A DNA stretch of 64,000 bases from assembly GCF_002078505.1 (NCBI RefSeq), contig NZ_LUAV01000037.1:62001-126000 (forward strand). Reading direction: 5' to 3'. A model generated the notes under the pieces. The model ran no database searches. It was not told the origin of the DNA and saw nothing but the letters and a program-made list of their open reading frames with translations. The DNA comes from Ensifer aridi. Lineage in GTDB: Bacteria > Pseudomonadota > Alphaproteobacteria > Rhizobiales > Rhizobiaceae. Each line of letters begins with the position of its first letter. The first letter of the stretch is position 1. Position numbers and translations under genes: made by a program. Below, in pieces: positions 1-8,671 of the stretch.

Positions 1-5
1 GCTCG

Positions 6-743
6 TTATACGCCGCGCCTGTTGCCCCAGATCAGCACATGCAGTTGCGGCAGCACGCGTGCCTCGAACCACCTGTCCTCGGCGACCCTATCGACCAGCC
101 AGCGCATGCGCGCCATGATGCCGTCTATGTCGATAGGCGCATCGTGCGCGTCTGCGGGCGGCGGCGTATGGTTGCCGGGCTGGAGATAGACAGGCAAATG
201 CGGATGGCGTGCCGCAGCCGATCTCGCATAGTCATAGTCCGCCTCGTCGAACACGACGATCTTGAGCACGGTCTGGGGCTTGCCTTCCGACGCCCGCAGA
301 CAAGCGTCGAAGGCCTCCCAATCCGTCTCCATCCCGCTTGAGGGCGGCTTCGGGCTCAAGACCAGCACGTCGAGATCGGCGAACCAATCGCGGGCGACCG
401 AGCCTTGCGTCTCCAGCGCAAAGCGATAGCCCTGCCCGTGGCCGCAGCAGATCAATTCGCCGAAAGGCTGGATCGCTGGATTACCGCCCGACAACGACAC
501 CATCAGGGGCTTTCCGCCGGATAGCCGCGTGACTTCCCGCCAGACCTCTTCCGTCGACATCGCGCGCCATTCGTCTCTGAAGCGGCTTTCGACCGCATGG
601 AGGCTGTCACACCAGGAACAGCGGTAATCACAGCCGCCGGTCCTGACGAACACGGTCGGCAGTCCGATCAGCACCCCCTCGCCCTGGATCGTCGGACCGA
701 AGATCTCGCTGACGCGGATCTCGGTCGGTTGCGCGCCGGTCAT
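6..743 (-). CDS. queE: 7-carboxy-7-deazaguanine synthase QueE
   Basis: Radical-SAM enzyme of 245 residues that converts 6-carboxytetrahydropterin to 7-carboxy-7-deazaguanine, the ring-contraction step of preQ0/queuosine synthesis in the cytoplasm. Seen in the sequence: the N-terminal substrate loop (SEIFGPTIQGEG, residues 11-22), then the cysteine cluster CDYRCSWC, which is the CxxxCxxC-type motif holding the 4Fe-4S cluster, and a later SGGNPA stretch that fits SAM binding. The frame stays open far upstream, but the ATG at 741-743 gives the family-typical start and overlaps the queD stop by 4 bases (ATGA), which implies translational coupling. It is the last gene of the queC-queD-queE operon. 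Confidence 0.93.
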   Translation of the reverse strand: MTGAQPTEIRVSEIFGPTIQGEGVLIGLPTVFVRTGGCDYRCSWCDSLHAVESRFRDEWRAMSTEEVWREVTRLSGGKPLMVSLSGGNPAIQPFGELICCGHGQGYRFALETQGSVARDWFADLDVLVLSPKPPSSGMETDWEAFDACLRASEGKPQTVLKIVVFDEADYDYARSAAARHPHLPVYLQPGNHTPPPADAHDAPIDIDGIMARMRWLVDRVAEDRWFEARVLPQLHVLIWGNRRGV

Positions 744-1099
744 GGCCGGTATTCCGCCCAGGTCTTTGCCGTCTCGCTCACACGCACGGCCGTTGTCTCT
801 GGAAGGCGCACCTTGCACCATTCGTAGAAATGCTGCGCCAGGCATTCCGCCGTCACCCGGTCGTGCCCGAGCACGTCGTTCAGGTGACGGTGGTCGAAAG
901 TCTCGTCGATATAGTGCTTCAAAGGCGCAAGCTCGTGATAGTCCCGCACGAATCCATGCTCGTTCAGCGTCTCGGCGGAAAGCTCGACTTCGACGATATA
1001 GTTGTGCCCGTGCAGCCGCGCGCATTGATGCTCTGGCGGTAGGCTCTTCAACTGATGCGAGGCCGAGAAGTGAAACTCCTTGGTGATGCGGAACATCAT
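740..1099 (-). CDS. queD: 6-carboxytetrahydropterin synthase QueD
   Basis: A 119-residue member of the PTPS/QueD family that turns 7,8-dihydroneopterin triphosphate into 6-carboxytetrahydropterin, the substrate of QueE. Seen: the zinc-binding histidines in FHFSASHQL near the N terminus and in LHGHNY (residues 29-34), and the downstream DHRHLND motif. The length is normal for the family. It overlaps queC by 4 bases at its start and queE by 4 bases at its end, so the three genes form one tightly coupled minus-strand operon. Confidence 0.93.
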   Translation of the reverse strand: MMFRITKEFHFSASHQLKSLPPEHQCARLHGHNYIVEVELSAETLNEHGFVRDYHELAPLKHYIDETFDHRHLNDVLGHDRVTAECLAQHFYEWCKVRLPETTAVRVSETAKTWAEYRP

Positions 1100-1806
1100 C
1101 TGACCTCCTCAGCGGCAAAGGCGCCGGTGGCCGCGACCCAAAAATCCGGGTCGTCGTACTCCGTCGGGTCTGCAACACCGGCAAGATGGAAGGCCTCCCG
1201 CCGCTCGACGCAGGTGCCGCAACGCCCGCAATGGCGTTCACCGCCTTTGTAACAGGACCAGGTCTCGGCAAAGGGCGTTCCATGCTTCGCCCCGTCCGCA
1301 ACGATGTCCGCCTTGGAGACATTGACGTAGGGCGCATAGAGCGTGACGTCCGCATAGCCTTCGAGCGCGTGGCTCTGCATCGCCTGGAAGGCATCGATGA
1401 AGCCTGGCCGACAGTCGGGATAGATGAAGTGGTCGCCGCCATGCACGGCGGTTGCCACCGCGTCCGCTTTGCGTGCGGCCGCGACGCCGAAGGCGATCGC
1501 GAGCATGATGGCGTTGCGGTTCGGCACCACCGTCGCCTTCATCGTCTCTTCCGCATAATGCCCGTCAGGCACGTCGACGTTGTCCGTCAGTGCCGAACCG
1601 GTTAGGTGGCGGCCGATTTCGCGAATGTCGATGACCTGGTGCGGAACGCCGAGGCGCCTGGCACAGGCCCCCGCGAAGTCCAGTTCCTTGCGATGCCGCT
1701 GGCCGTAGTCAAACGACAGAAGGCCGAGAAGCTCGTGTTCCGCCGCGACTTTGTGCGCAAGCGAAACGGAATCCAATCCGCCGGAGCAGATTACGATCGT
1801 TTTCAT
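1096..1806 (-). CDS. queC: 7-cyano-7-deazaguanine (preQ0) synthase QueC
   Basis: A 236-residue ATP-dependent enzyme that converts 7-carboxy-7-deazaguanine to preQ0. Seen: the PP-loop ATP-pyrophosphatase motif SGGLDS at residues 8-13, and the C-terminal zinc cluster in SCYKGGERHCGRCGTCVER, which carries the four expected cysteines. It is the first gene of the queCDE operon. Its ribosome-binding site (AAGGA, about 8 bases before the ATG) lies inside a preQ1-I riboswitch-like element, so translation of the operon is probably repressed by the pathway end product. Confidence 0.94.
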   Translation of the reverse strand: MKTIVICSGGLDSVSLAHKVAAEHELLGLLSFDYGQRHRKELDFAGACARRLGVPHQVIDIREIGRHLTGSALTDNVDVPDGHYAEETMKATVVPNRNAIMLAIAFGVAAARKADAVATAVHGGDHFIYPDCRPGFIDAFQAMQSHALEGYADVTLYAPYVNVSKADIVADGAKHGTPFAETWSCYKGGERHCGRCGTCVERREAFHLAGVADPTEYDDPDFWVAATGAFAAEEVR

Positions 1807-1815
1807 GATAGGTGT

Positions 1816-1845
1816 CCTTGTTTTGACCGGGTAGGCTGCGACCGG
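1816..1845 (-). promoter_or_regulatory. preQ1-I riboswitch upstream of queC
   Basis: Read on the minus strand, this is a compact CCGG stem around the loop UCGCAG, closed by CCGG and followed by the A-rich tail AAAACAAGG. That is the layout of class I preQ1 aptamers: P1 hairpin, C-containing loop, and an A-rich tail that pairs back to form a pseudoknot. The tail ends in the queC Shine-Dalgarno sequence, so ligand binding should hide it. The element lies directly before a preQ0/preQ1 biosynthesis operon, which is the expected target. One extra loop base compared with the well-known Thermoanaerobacter aptamer is within normal variation. Confidence 0.85.
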
Positions 1846-1948
1846 AGTGTTACCTGCCGGCCTTCTAGGCCAAAAGGGACCGTTTGTGAATGGCCGGCCG
1901 GTTGCAGGTGAGAGAAATTCCCACGCGCCCCCGGCCAGCCGCTTTCGG

Positions 1949-3763
1949 TCAGCCGTCGTTGAGGACGAGCCCCTTGGTCAGTTCCAGCGCCTGCCTTTCG
2001 AACAGGCTGCGGTAGATTCCGCTCTTCACCCGGATGAGTGTGGCATGGTCACCCTCCTCCGCGATGCGGCCGCGATCGAAGACAAGCAGGCGATCGAGCG
2101 CGCGCACCGTCGAGAGCCGGTGCGCGACGACCAGCGTGGTGCGCCCCATCATCAGCCGCTCCATCGCCTGCTGGATCAGCACCTCCGATTCGGAATCGAG
2201 GCTCGAGGTCGCTTCGTCGAGGATGAGAATCGGCGCATCAGCCAGGAAGGCCCTGGCGATGGCGACGCGCTGGCGCTCGCCGCCGGAGAGTTTCACGCCG
2301 CGTTCCCCCACCAACGTGCCATAACCTTTCGGTAGTGCCGTGATGAAGTCATGTGCGCTCGCGAGCCTTGCCGCCTCCTCTATCTCGCGCTGTGTCGCCC
2401 CGGGCCGAGCATAGGCGATGTTCTCCGCAAGCGAGCGGTGGAAGAGGATCGGCTCCTGCTGCACGATGGCGATCTGCTGGCGCAACGATGCCTGCGTGAC
2501 CTCGGCGATGTTCTGCCCGTCGATGCGGATTTCGCCGGCCCTTACGTCGTGGAGGCGCTGGATCAGCTTGACGAACGTCGTCTTGCCCGAACCGGAGTGG
2601 CCAACGAGGCCGACACGCTCGCCGGCGCGGATCGTCACCGAGAACCCGTCATAGAGCGGCGCCCGATGCGCCCCATAGTGGAAGGTCACGTTGCGGAACT
2701 CGATCTTGCCGTCGCTAATCCGGATCGGCCTCGCGCCGGCCCGGTCTTCCACGCCGAGCGGCTGACCATGGATGTCGACGAGCTCCTCCATGTCGTTGAT
2801 CGAACGCTGCAGGTTGCGGATATGCATCCCCACTTCCCTGAGATAGCCCTGCAGGATGAAGAAGGACGTGAGCACGAAAGTGAAGTCGCCGGCGCTTGCC
2901 TCCCCCCGCGCCCAGAGCAGGAGGGCGAAGCCGATGACCGCGGCGCGCAGCACGAGCAGCATCGCGCCTTGCGCCGTGCCGTTGAGCGTGCCCCGCGACC
3001 ATGTGCGCCGGGTGCGCTTCTCCCATTTGCGCAACACTCTGGCGAGACGAGCGTCCTCGCGGTTCTCAGCACCGAAGCCCTTGACGACGATGTTGCAGCT
3101 CACCGCGTCGGCAAGCGCGCCGCCAAGCCGCGTGTCCCAGCTATTGGCAAGACTTGCCATCGGCGCCACATAGCCGAGCGACAGGGCGACGGTTACCGCG
3201 ATGAAGACCACGGAGCCGAGACCGATGATCACCCCCATCATCGGCCAATACCAAGCCATCAGCGCCGTCGAACCCACGAGCATGACCACCGAAGGAAAGA
3301 GCGCGATAAGCAGCGTATCGTTCAGCAAGTCGAGCGCCCACATGCCGCGCGTCACCTTGCGCACCGTCGAGCCGGCGAAGCTGTTGGCGTGCCAGTCACT
3401 GGAAAACCGCTGAATGTGGTGGAAGGCGGCCGCGGCAATGTCCGACATCATCTTCAAGGTGAGACTGACAATGCTCATAAAGGTGATGTGTCTCAAGACG
3501 ATGGCGCCGAGCGATAAGACCATCAGCATCAGGAAAGCCGTGATCGCCGCGTTCCAGGCGGCGGCGTCGCTTGCCGCACCCGACACGACTGCATCGACGA
3601 GCCGGCCGGAATAGAGCGGCGTCAGCACATCGGCGAGCGTCGACAAGAGGACAGCGCCGAGAATGGCGGCCAGTCGTACGGGCTGGCGCTTCCAATGGGC
3701 CCAGGAAAAGCGGAAAACGCTGCGGAAGGCGCGGTTGCGCGCCACGGAACGAACAAAGACCAT
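1949..3763 (-). CDS. ABC transporter, fused permease-ATPase (exporter type)
   Basis: A 604-residue half-transporter: an N-terminal membrane domain with about six helices (residues 30-320) followed by an ATPase domain. Seen: Walker A GHSGSGKTT, signature LSGGERQR, Walker B LILDEATSSLD and the H-loop VVAHRLST. The arrangement is that of type IV exporters that work as homodimers (lipid, glucan or drug export). The substrate cannot be read from sequence. A similar gene sits in front of exoB in S. meliloti, as I recall. It is transcribed away from exoB and is separated from queC by about 140 bases that include the preQ1 riboswitch. Confidence 0.88.
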   Translation of the reverse strand: MVFVRSVARNRAFRSVFRFSWAHWKRQPVRLAAILGAVLLSTLADVLTPLYSGRLVDAVVSGAASDAAAWNAAITAFLMLMVLSLGAIVLRHITFMSIVSLTLKMMSDIAAAAFHHIQRFSSDWHANSFAGSTVRKVTRGMWALDLLNDTLLIALFPSVVMLVGSTALMAWYWPMMGVIIGLGSVVFIAVTVALSLGYVAPMASLANSWDTRLGGALADAVSCNIVVKGFGAENREDARLARVLRKWEKRTRRTWSRGTLNGTAQGAMLLVLRAAVIGFALLLWARGEASAGDFTFVLTSFFILQGYLREVGMHIRNLQRSINDMEELVDIHGQPLGVEDRAGARPIRISDGKIEFRNVTFHYGAHRAPLYDGFSVTIRAGERVGLVGHSGSGKTTFVKLIQRLHDVRAGEIRIDGQNIAEVTQASLRQQIAIVQQEPILFHRSLAENIAYARPGATQREIEEAARLASAHDFITALPKGYGTLVGERGVKLSGGERQRVAIARAFLADAPILILDEATSSLDSESEVLIQQAMERLMMGRTTLVVAHRLSTVRALDRLLVFDRGRIAEEGDHATLIRVKSGIYRSLFERQALELTKGLVLNDG

Positions 3764-4257
3764 ATGAATTGCCCGGTGGCGAAGGCACCGGCCTCAATAT
3801 CTGGTGAGCGTGGAAATGCCGTCGAGGAAAGGGATCAGTACGGCATCATCGAATCATCGGCTTCTTCTGCGAGAAGCGGTCGGGCGATGACGATTTTGGG
3901 CTGTGGCAAGGAGCAGCAAGCGCTCCCGTCACAGGGTCAGGATCGTGGCCCGCCCCGTAGGGAGTAGGAAAAATCTGCCATCGTAACCTCCCTAATCTGA
4001 TTGCCGGATGACTGCTTATAGTTGAAGCGGCTGTACACGCCAAGCGCGATTATTGTGCCTGCGGCGACATCCGCCGCGATGCTGCATGTTTGCAACAGTT
4101 GCCCACGACGGGGGCCCTCCTCGATACGCGAGTGCAGTTAGTCCGGCGAAGCTGTTGAAAAGGCCGCCGTTTTGCAGAACTTTCACAATGTGTTGGAAAT
4201 TTCGCCGCTATTCCTTGGCAGGCGTGTCCCATTCCTGTCGTTCAGATGTCATTCCCC
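3764..4257. other. Intergenic region between ABC exporter and exoB
   Basis: About 500 bases between divergently transcribed genes, so it should hold promoters for both. I see no convincing open reading frame with a ribosome-binding site, no RNA gene and no clear sigma-70 pair. Confidence 0.5.
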
Positions 4258-4269
4258 AAGAGGTTGCCC

Positions 4270-5256
4270 GTGCAGAACAACAATATTCTCGTCGTCGGCG
4301 GCGCCGGCTATATCGGCTCCCACACCTGCCTCCAGCTCGCCGCCAAAGGTTACCAACCCGTCGTCTACGACAACCTCTCCAACGGCCATGAGGAATTCGT
4401 CAAGTGGGGCTCTTTGGAAAAGGGCGACATCCGCGACCGGCAGCGCCTCGATGAAGTTCTTGCGCGCTACAAGCCGCGCGCGATCCTGCACTTCGCGGCG
4501 ATGATCGAGGTCGGCGAATCGGTCAAGGACCCAGCGGCCTTCTACGACAATAACGTCATCGGCACGCTCACTCTCTTGTCGGCGGCGCTTGCCGCCGGCA
4601 TCGACGCTTTCGTCTTTTCGTCGACCTGCGCGACCTACGGCCTGCCGGACAGCGTCCCGATGGACGAAACCCACAAGCAGGCGCCGATCAATCCCTATGG
4701 CCGCACCAAATGGATCTGCGAACAGGCGCTGAAGGACTATGGCCTCTACAAAGGCCTGCGCTCGGTTATCCTGCGTTATTTCAACGCCGCCGGCGCCGAT
4801 TTCGAGGGCCGCATCGGCGAATGGCACGAGCCGGAGACCCACGCCATCCCGCTCGCAATCGAGGCGGCACTCGGGCGACGCGATGGCTTCAAGGTGTTCG
4901 GGACGGACTACGACACGCGCGACGGTACCTGTGTGCGCGATTATATCCACGTGCTCGATCTGGCGGATGCGCATGTGCGTGCGGTCGACTATCTGCTCGA
5001 AGGCGGCGAGAGCGTCGCGCTCAATCTTGGGACCGGCACCGGTACGACGGTCAAGGAGCTCGTGAGCGCGATCGAGAAGGTTGCCAAGCGGCCGTTCAAT
5101 GTCGGCTATGCCGGGCGCCGCGAAGGCGACTCCACGACGCTGGTCGCCAACAACGACAAGGCCCGTGAGGTGCTTGGCTGGGAGCCGCAATACGATCTCG
5201 CGGCGATCACCGAATCCGCCTGGAACTGGCATTCGCGCCAGAATCACGGCGGCTGA
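4270..5256 (+). CDS. exoB: UDP-glucose 4-epimerase ExoB (GalE family)
   Basis: A 328-residue short-chain dehydrogenase/reductase that interconverts UDP-glucose and UDP-galactose and so supplies galactose for EPS I, EPS II and lipopolysaccharide. Seen: the NAD-binding motif GGAGYIGS near the N terminus, the catalytic serine in SSTCATYG and the YxxxK motif in YGRTK, then the substrate-binding RYFNAAGA. I start it at the GTG at 4270: AAGAGG lies 6 bases upstream, and the resulting 328 residues (MQNNNILVVGG) equal the S. meliloti ExoB length I recall. An in-frame ATG at 4246 would add eight residues but has no ribosome-binding site. Confidence 0.93.
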   Translation: MQNNNILVVGGAGYIGSHTCLQLAAKGYQPVVYDNLSNGHEEFVKWGSLEKGDIRDRQRLDEVLARYKPRAILHFAAMIEVGESVKDPAAFYDNNVIGTLTLLSAALAAGIDAFVFSSTCATYGLPDSVPMDETHKQAPINPYGRTKWICEQALKDYGLYKGLRSVILRYFNAAGADFEGRIGEWHEPETHAIPLAIEAALGRRDGFKVFGTDYDTRDGTCVRDYIHVLDLADAHVRAVDYLLEGGESVALNLGTGTGTTVKELVSAIEKVAKRPFNVGYAGRREGDSTTLVANNDKAREVLGWEPQYDLAAITESAWNWHSRQNHGG

Positions 5257-5275
5257 TTTTCCGAGCAACGAGAGC

Positions 5276-5309
5276 GGCTGCCTCTCGAAAAGGGAGGCGG
5301 CCCAATTTT
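5276..5309 (+). terminator. Likely terminator after exoB
   Basis: A stem of about 9-10 base pairs (GGCTGCCTCT with GGGAGGCGGCC, allowing a G-U pair) is followed by CAATTTT. It lies 20 bases after the exoB stop codon, where transcription should end. Confidence 0.55.
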
Positions 5310-5644
5310 CGGTTTTCCGATGCGCTCGCGAGGCACCTCACGCGTCGCCTTCAAAACGCATTCATGCGAGGGTGCTTTCCTTGGCATTGCGGTGGTGTCG
5401 TCTCAGCCCTCTTCGAGGACAGTGCGTAGTTTTTAAGTATTTTTTATCGCTTATTAATAGATATAACTATACTCTGAGCTGTCCGATCAGATGCACTCGC
5501 GTCAATACAACCGCATGAACGCGGGTCGGGCGGGACAAACTCTTGCCGCCAGCAATTTATACGAGGTGTTAGCCTCACGCCTACCTGTTCGATGTTGTCG
5601 CAGGTGCTGTTGCCTGCGAACGCCTTCATAAAGGGCGCTGCATC
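5310..5644. other. AT-rich gap before the degenerate GGDEF gene
   Basis: About 335 bases with no convincing gene. The stretch near 5430-5480 is strongly AT-rich (runs of T and A) compared with the GC-rich exo genes on either side. It marks the left edge of an insert carrying two signalling genes that I do not recall in the S. meliloti exo cluster. A promoter for the next gene is expected here, but I cannot place one. Confidence 0.45.
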
Positions 5645-6721
5645 ATGGCAATTATCAATCCCTCTCCGAAACAGCTTTCGGAGCAGAGCCGCAAGGAACT
5701 TTACTACACAGTCTTTTCTACTTTGTGCCGGTTAGAAATCGACGTATCGCCGGTGAACTATGAAATGATGTACGACATTATCAGTGGCAACAATCCGGAA
5801 CTTCGGGAGAAATTTGCACGGCTGAACAAGCCAATCTCCGAGGAAGATCTCGGTGCGCTGGCACGCATTTATCTGCCGCATCACTTCGCAAACTCGATAC
5901 ACGATGAGTCCGCAAATCGCTTGCAGAGCGAATTGACGACCCTGAAAGAGTCTTTGCTATCTGGCCAGAATTCGCTCTCAAACTACTCCAATATGCTTGG
6001 TCAGGCGACGGGCAAGATCTCGTCCGCCGATCCCCGGGATGTGAAAACGATCCAATCCCAGCTTCAGGCGATCCGTCATATGACCGAGGCGCAGCAGTCG
6101 GCGAGCACGCAGATTCTCGATCGGGTCTCGACCCAAATATCAACCGTCGCGGCCATTGCGAACGATGTGGAGGAATTCGAACGCGCGAAATTTACCCATC
6201 TCGCCACCAATCTCGCCAATCGGCGTGGGTTCAACAAGAAGCTCGCCGAACTCTATGGCGGCGAACGTTATCCCGACGGAGTGTCGCTCCTTCTCTGCAA
6301 CCTTTTGGCGCTGGAGCCGTTCGATGCCAAAGAGCGCATCAAGTTGAAAGAAGCGGTTCTCGAGCGTCTCGGGTTCGTTGTGGCGCGAACGGTGCAGCCC
6401 ACTGATTTCGCCGCCTGGCTTGACCGACCGCAGATCGGCATCCTTGTCGGGACGACGGCAGAGGCGGAAATCCAAAAGATCGCGGACCATATCAAAAAGA
6501 GCTGCCTTGCGGCGCTTGATAGCCGGCAGGCAAAAATGCCCGTTGTCACTGGGCGCTTCGGCTGCAGCGCCAGTTATGATGCCGGCACGGCATCGGAACT
6601 GGTCGGGCAAGCGGAAAAGGCCCTGCAGATCGCCACAGAGACCACAAGCGATAGGGTCGTGTTCTTTTCAGGCGGCGCTGCTGCCGGCGCTCGCAAAGAC
6701 TGGATGCTCTACCGCAATTGA
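5645..6721 (+). CDS. Degenerate GGDEF-domain protein, probably non-catalytic
   Basis: A 358-residue soluble protein. The N-terminal half (about 190 residues) is helical, with a possible coiled coil around residues 95-180. The C-terminal half looks like a diguanylate cyclase fold: the entry motif THLATNLANRRGFNKKL at about 182-198 is the usual DxLTGLxNRRxF region. The active-site loop, where GGDEF or GGEEF should stand, reads DRPQIGILVG, and the metal-binding aspartates of the first strand are missing. I infer that it cannot make c-di-GMP and may instead bind a nucleotide or a protein partner. It is close to a PilZ gene and lies between exoB and exoZ, in DNA more AT-rich than its neighbours. 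Confidence 0.72.
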   Translation: MAIINPSPKQLSEQSRKELYYTVFSTLCRLEIDVSPVNYEMMYDIISGNNPELREKFARLNKPISEEDLGALARIYLPHHFANSIHDESANRLQSELTTLKESLLSGQNSLSNYSNMLGQATGKISSADPRDVKTIQSQLQAIRHMTEAQQSASTQILDRVSTQISTVAAIANDVEEFERAKFTHLATNLANRRGFNKKLAELYGGERYPDGVSLLLCNLLALEPFDAKERIKLKEAVLERLGFVVARTVQPTDFAAWLDRPQIGILVGTTAEAEIQKIADHIKKSCLAALDSRQAKMPVVTGRFGCSASYDAGTASELVGQAEKALQIATETTSDRVVFFSGGAAAGARKDWMLYRN

Positions 6722-7099
6722 CTTGAAGAGATCGCGACAATTGCGATCGCCATGGCAAGCTTTGAGATACTTATATTCGCATTGGCGATTGGCCGGCTCG
6801 CAGAAGGCGCGCACTTCCTCTTAATGGGATTTTAACTGAGAGCCGCAACAGTGCGAGACATCACTGACTTGCGATAGTCAAAAACAACAGCGGTCGTTGT
6901 GGATATCGAGCACCGCATAGAGCGGCAAGAATGCCGCTAAATTTTCTGAGGTCAGTTATGAAGGTTTTCATGAATGTTACTTTGGAAAGTAGGTATACAG
7001 CATGGTCTGTCCTATGCGAGGAATGTTATACATTATTTACACATATTCTAATAAAATGACTGTCGGTGATTGTTATCGATGATTATCGAGAGGAACGAT
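6722..7099. other. AT-rich gap between GGDEF-like and PilZ genes
   Basis: About 380 bases, AT-rich, with one terminator-like hairpin (6921-6945) and no believable reading frame. The part after 6960 is the likely promoter region for the PilZ gene. Confidence 0.4.
6921..6945 (+). terminator. Possible terminator
   Basis: AGCGGCA and TGCCGCT form a 7-bp stem around a 4-base loop, followed by AAATTTT. It lies about 200 bases after the GGDEF-like gene. Confidence 0.45.
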
Positions 7100-7405
7100 A
7101 TGGCGTACAAGGATAGCGTCGAGCGCATTTCTCCGCGAGCACAAACAAAGATAACTGGGAACGTTAGTTGTACGACGGGATCGAGCAACGGCGTCGTAAA
7201 GGATCTTTCCGACGAGGGTATTTGCTTTCAGCTCTTTTTCGACATTGGCGCCCGCACAGGGCAGGAAGTCACTATACGCAGCAATGAGCTCGGACTGCTG
7301 ACCGGTATTGTCCGATGGAACAGAGGCAACCGGATAGGCATCAAGCTCAAGCTGTCGTCCAACACTGCGGCGCAGATTGCTTCATATTACAAATTCTTTC
7401 GTTGA
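7100..7405 (+). CDS. Single-domain PilZ protein
   Basis: A 101-residue protein made of one PilZ domain, a c-di-GMP receptor fold. Both ligand motifs are visible: RISPR (RxxxR) near the N terminus and DLSDEG (D/NxSxxG) about 30 residues on. Both are complete, so binding of c-di-GMP is likely. I choose the ATG at 7100 because GAGAGG lies 6 bases before it; TTG at 7070 and ATG at 7079 are alternatives. Codon use is more AT-rich than in the exo genes. Placed beside a degenerate GGDEF gene and inside an EPS cluster, it may tie polymer production to c-di-GMP; that role is inference. Confidence 0.8.
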   Translation: MAYKDSVERISPRAQTKITGNVSCTTGSSNGVVKDLSDEGICFQLFFDIGARTGQEVTIRSNELGLLTGIVRWNRGNRIGIKLKLSSNTAAQIASYYKFFR

Positions 7406-7650
7406 TTGAGCTGCGTAAGGTGGGTCGCTCACAATCGACAGAGATCGGACAGGCCGACCGCATGTGATTGGCCGCCAGGGGGCTTCGATGCCTTGCTGAG
7501 ATTCAACTTACTAAGCGCCCATGTTTGCTTAATGCATGTCGCCGTAACGTGTGCAGCAGGCTGAACGACGGCATGAATAAAAACAGGAACCTAAGCACGT
7601 CGAATTAAGGCGTTTGAACGCTACGTTCACAGACCCTTGGCGACATTGCA

Positions 7651-8655
7651 TTATTCGCCTGCCCGGCCGGCAAGGCTTTGGACCGGGCGGGCTCGCCCGC
7701 GCTGCATGAGCGGTCGTTCCAGCGTCAAATAGGCAACGACGCCGAGAAGCGCTCCCGACAGCGCGGCGACAACCATCGATATCATGGGATCAAGGCCTAG
7801 CACCGAACCCGCCTTTGCGGCCACCGAAATCGCGAAGGTGTGCCAGAGATAGATCGAATAGGAAGCGTTGCCGAGGAGCGTCGGCAAAGCCACGGCTCGC
7901 ATGCAACCATGCGCCTCGAGTGAAAGGATGCCGAGGACGAGCCCAACCGCCAGCGGGCCGATCGTCAACTCGTCAAAGGGCAGTCGCAGGAGACCGATAA
8001 GGGCAAAGCCGCCCAACGAACAGGCGATCAGCGCGGAACCGGTGGCGAGCGGCGGAACCCTGCCCTTCAGCCAGAACTCGCCGATGAACATGCCGGCAAC
8101 GAACTCCAGAATGATCGGCCGTGTATAGGTCAGCATCACCGCATTGTCGAAACCGAATAAGAAGCCTGCGGTCACCAGCACGAGGAACAGGCCGGTGATG
8201 GCCGGCAGGCGCCGGTTGCGCGGCAAAATGAGAAAGACCGCGAACACCGCATAGAAGAGCATCTCGAAATTGAGGGTCCAGCCCTGCACGAGGACCGGCC
8301 AGATTTCGCCGCTGCTCGGGGAACGCGCCGGGACAAAAAACAGTGACGACAGGACGTGTTCAGGTGTCAGGACCATGTTGGGAAAGAGGCCCGCCACGGC
8401 TCCGGCAACCATCACCGCCGTCGCGAGCCAGTAGACGGGCACGATGCGGCGGACGCGATCGGCGATGAACTTTGCCGGCGTCACGGCCCGGTGATCGCTG
8501 ATGACCCACATGATGAAGCCGCTGATGACGAAAAAGACGTCGACCCCCGCGGCTCCGATGGCGAAATGGTGTCCGGTCTTCTCCGCCGCGTGAAAGATCA
8601 CGACGGCGAGCGCCGCCGCAGCACGGAGATACTGGATTCCATGAATCGTCTTCAT
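7651..8655 (-). CDS. exoZ: ExoZ-like O-acetyltransferase
   Basis: A 334-residue integral membrane acyltransferase (acyltransferase-3 family) with about ten hydrophobic helices. In S. meliloti ExoZ adds the acetyl group to the EPS I repeat unit. Seen: the N-terminal IQYLRAAAALAVVIFHA motif with the family histidine, followed by GVDVFFVISGF. The position next to exoQ, 16 bases downstream of its stop, supports the name. It is probably co-transcribed with exoY-exoF-exoQ. Confidence 0.88.
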   Translation of the reverse strand: MKTIHGIQYLRAAAALAVVIFHAAEKTGHHFAIGAAGVDVFFVISGFIMWVISDHRAVTPAKFIADRVRRIVPVYWLATAVMVAGAVAGLFPNMVLTPEHVLSSLFFVPARSPSSGEIWPVLVQGWTLNFEMLFYAVFAVFLILPRNRRLPAITGLFLVLVTAGFLFGFDNAVMLTYTRPIILEFVAGMFIGEFWLKGRVPPLATGSALIACSLGGFALIGLLRLPFDELTIGPLAVGLVLGILSLEAHGCMRAVALPTLLGNASYSIYLWHTFAISVAAKAGSVLGLDPMISMVVAALSGALLGVVAYLTLERPLMQRGRARPVQSLAGRAGE

Positions 8656-8671
8656 CGGCCGTTCACGGGCA

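Noticed and set aside
744..1442. N-terminal extension of QueE to 478 residues
   Set aside because: The extension runs through queD and part of queC on the same strand in another frame and has no homology signs; the 245-residue form has the right start motifs.
2351..3517. A 388-codon plus-strand frame opposite the ABC exporter
   Set aside because: Its composition is typical of antisense reading in GC-rich DNA, while the minus strand carries full ABC motifs.
4246..4269. ATG start for ExoB at 4246
   Set aside because: No ribosome-binding site precedes it, and the GTG at 4270 gives the expected 328 residues with AAGAGG in place.
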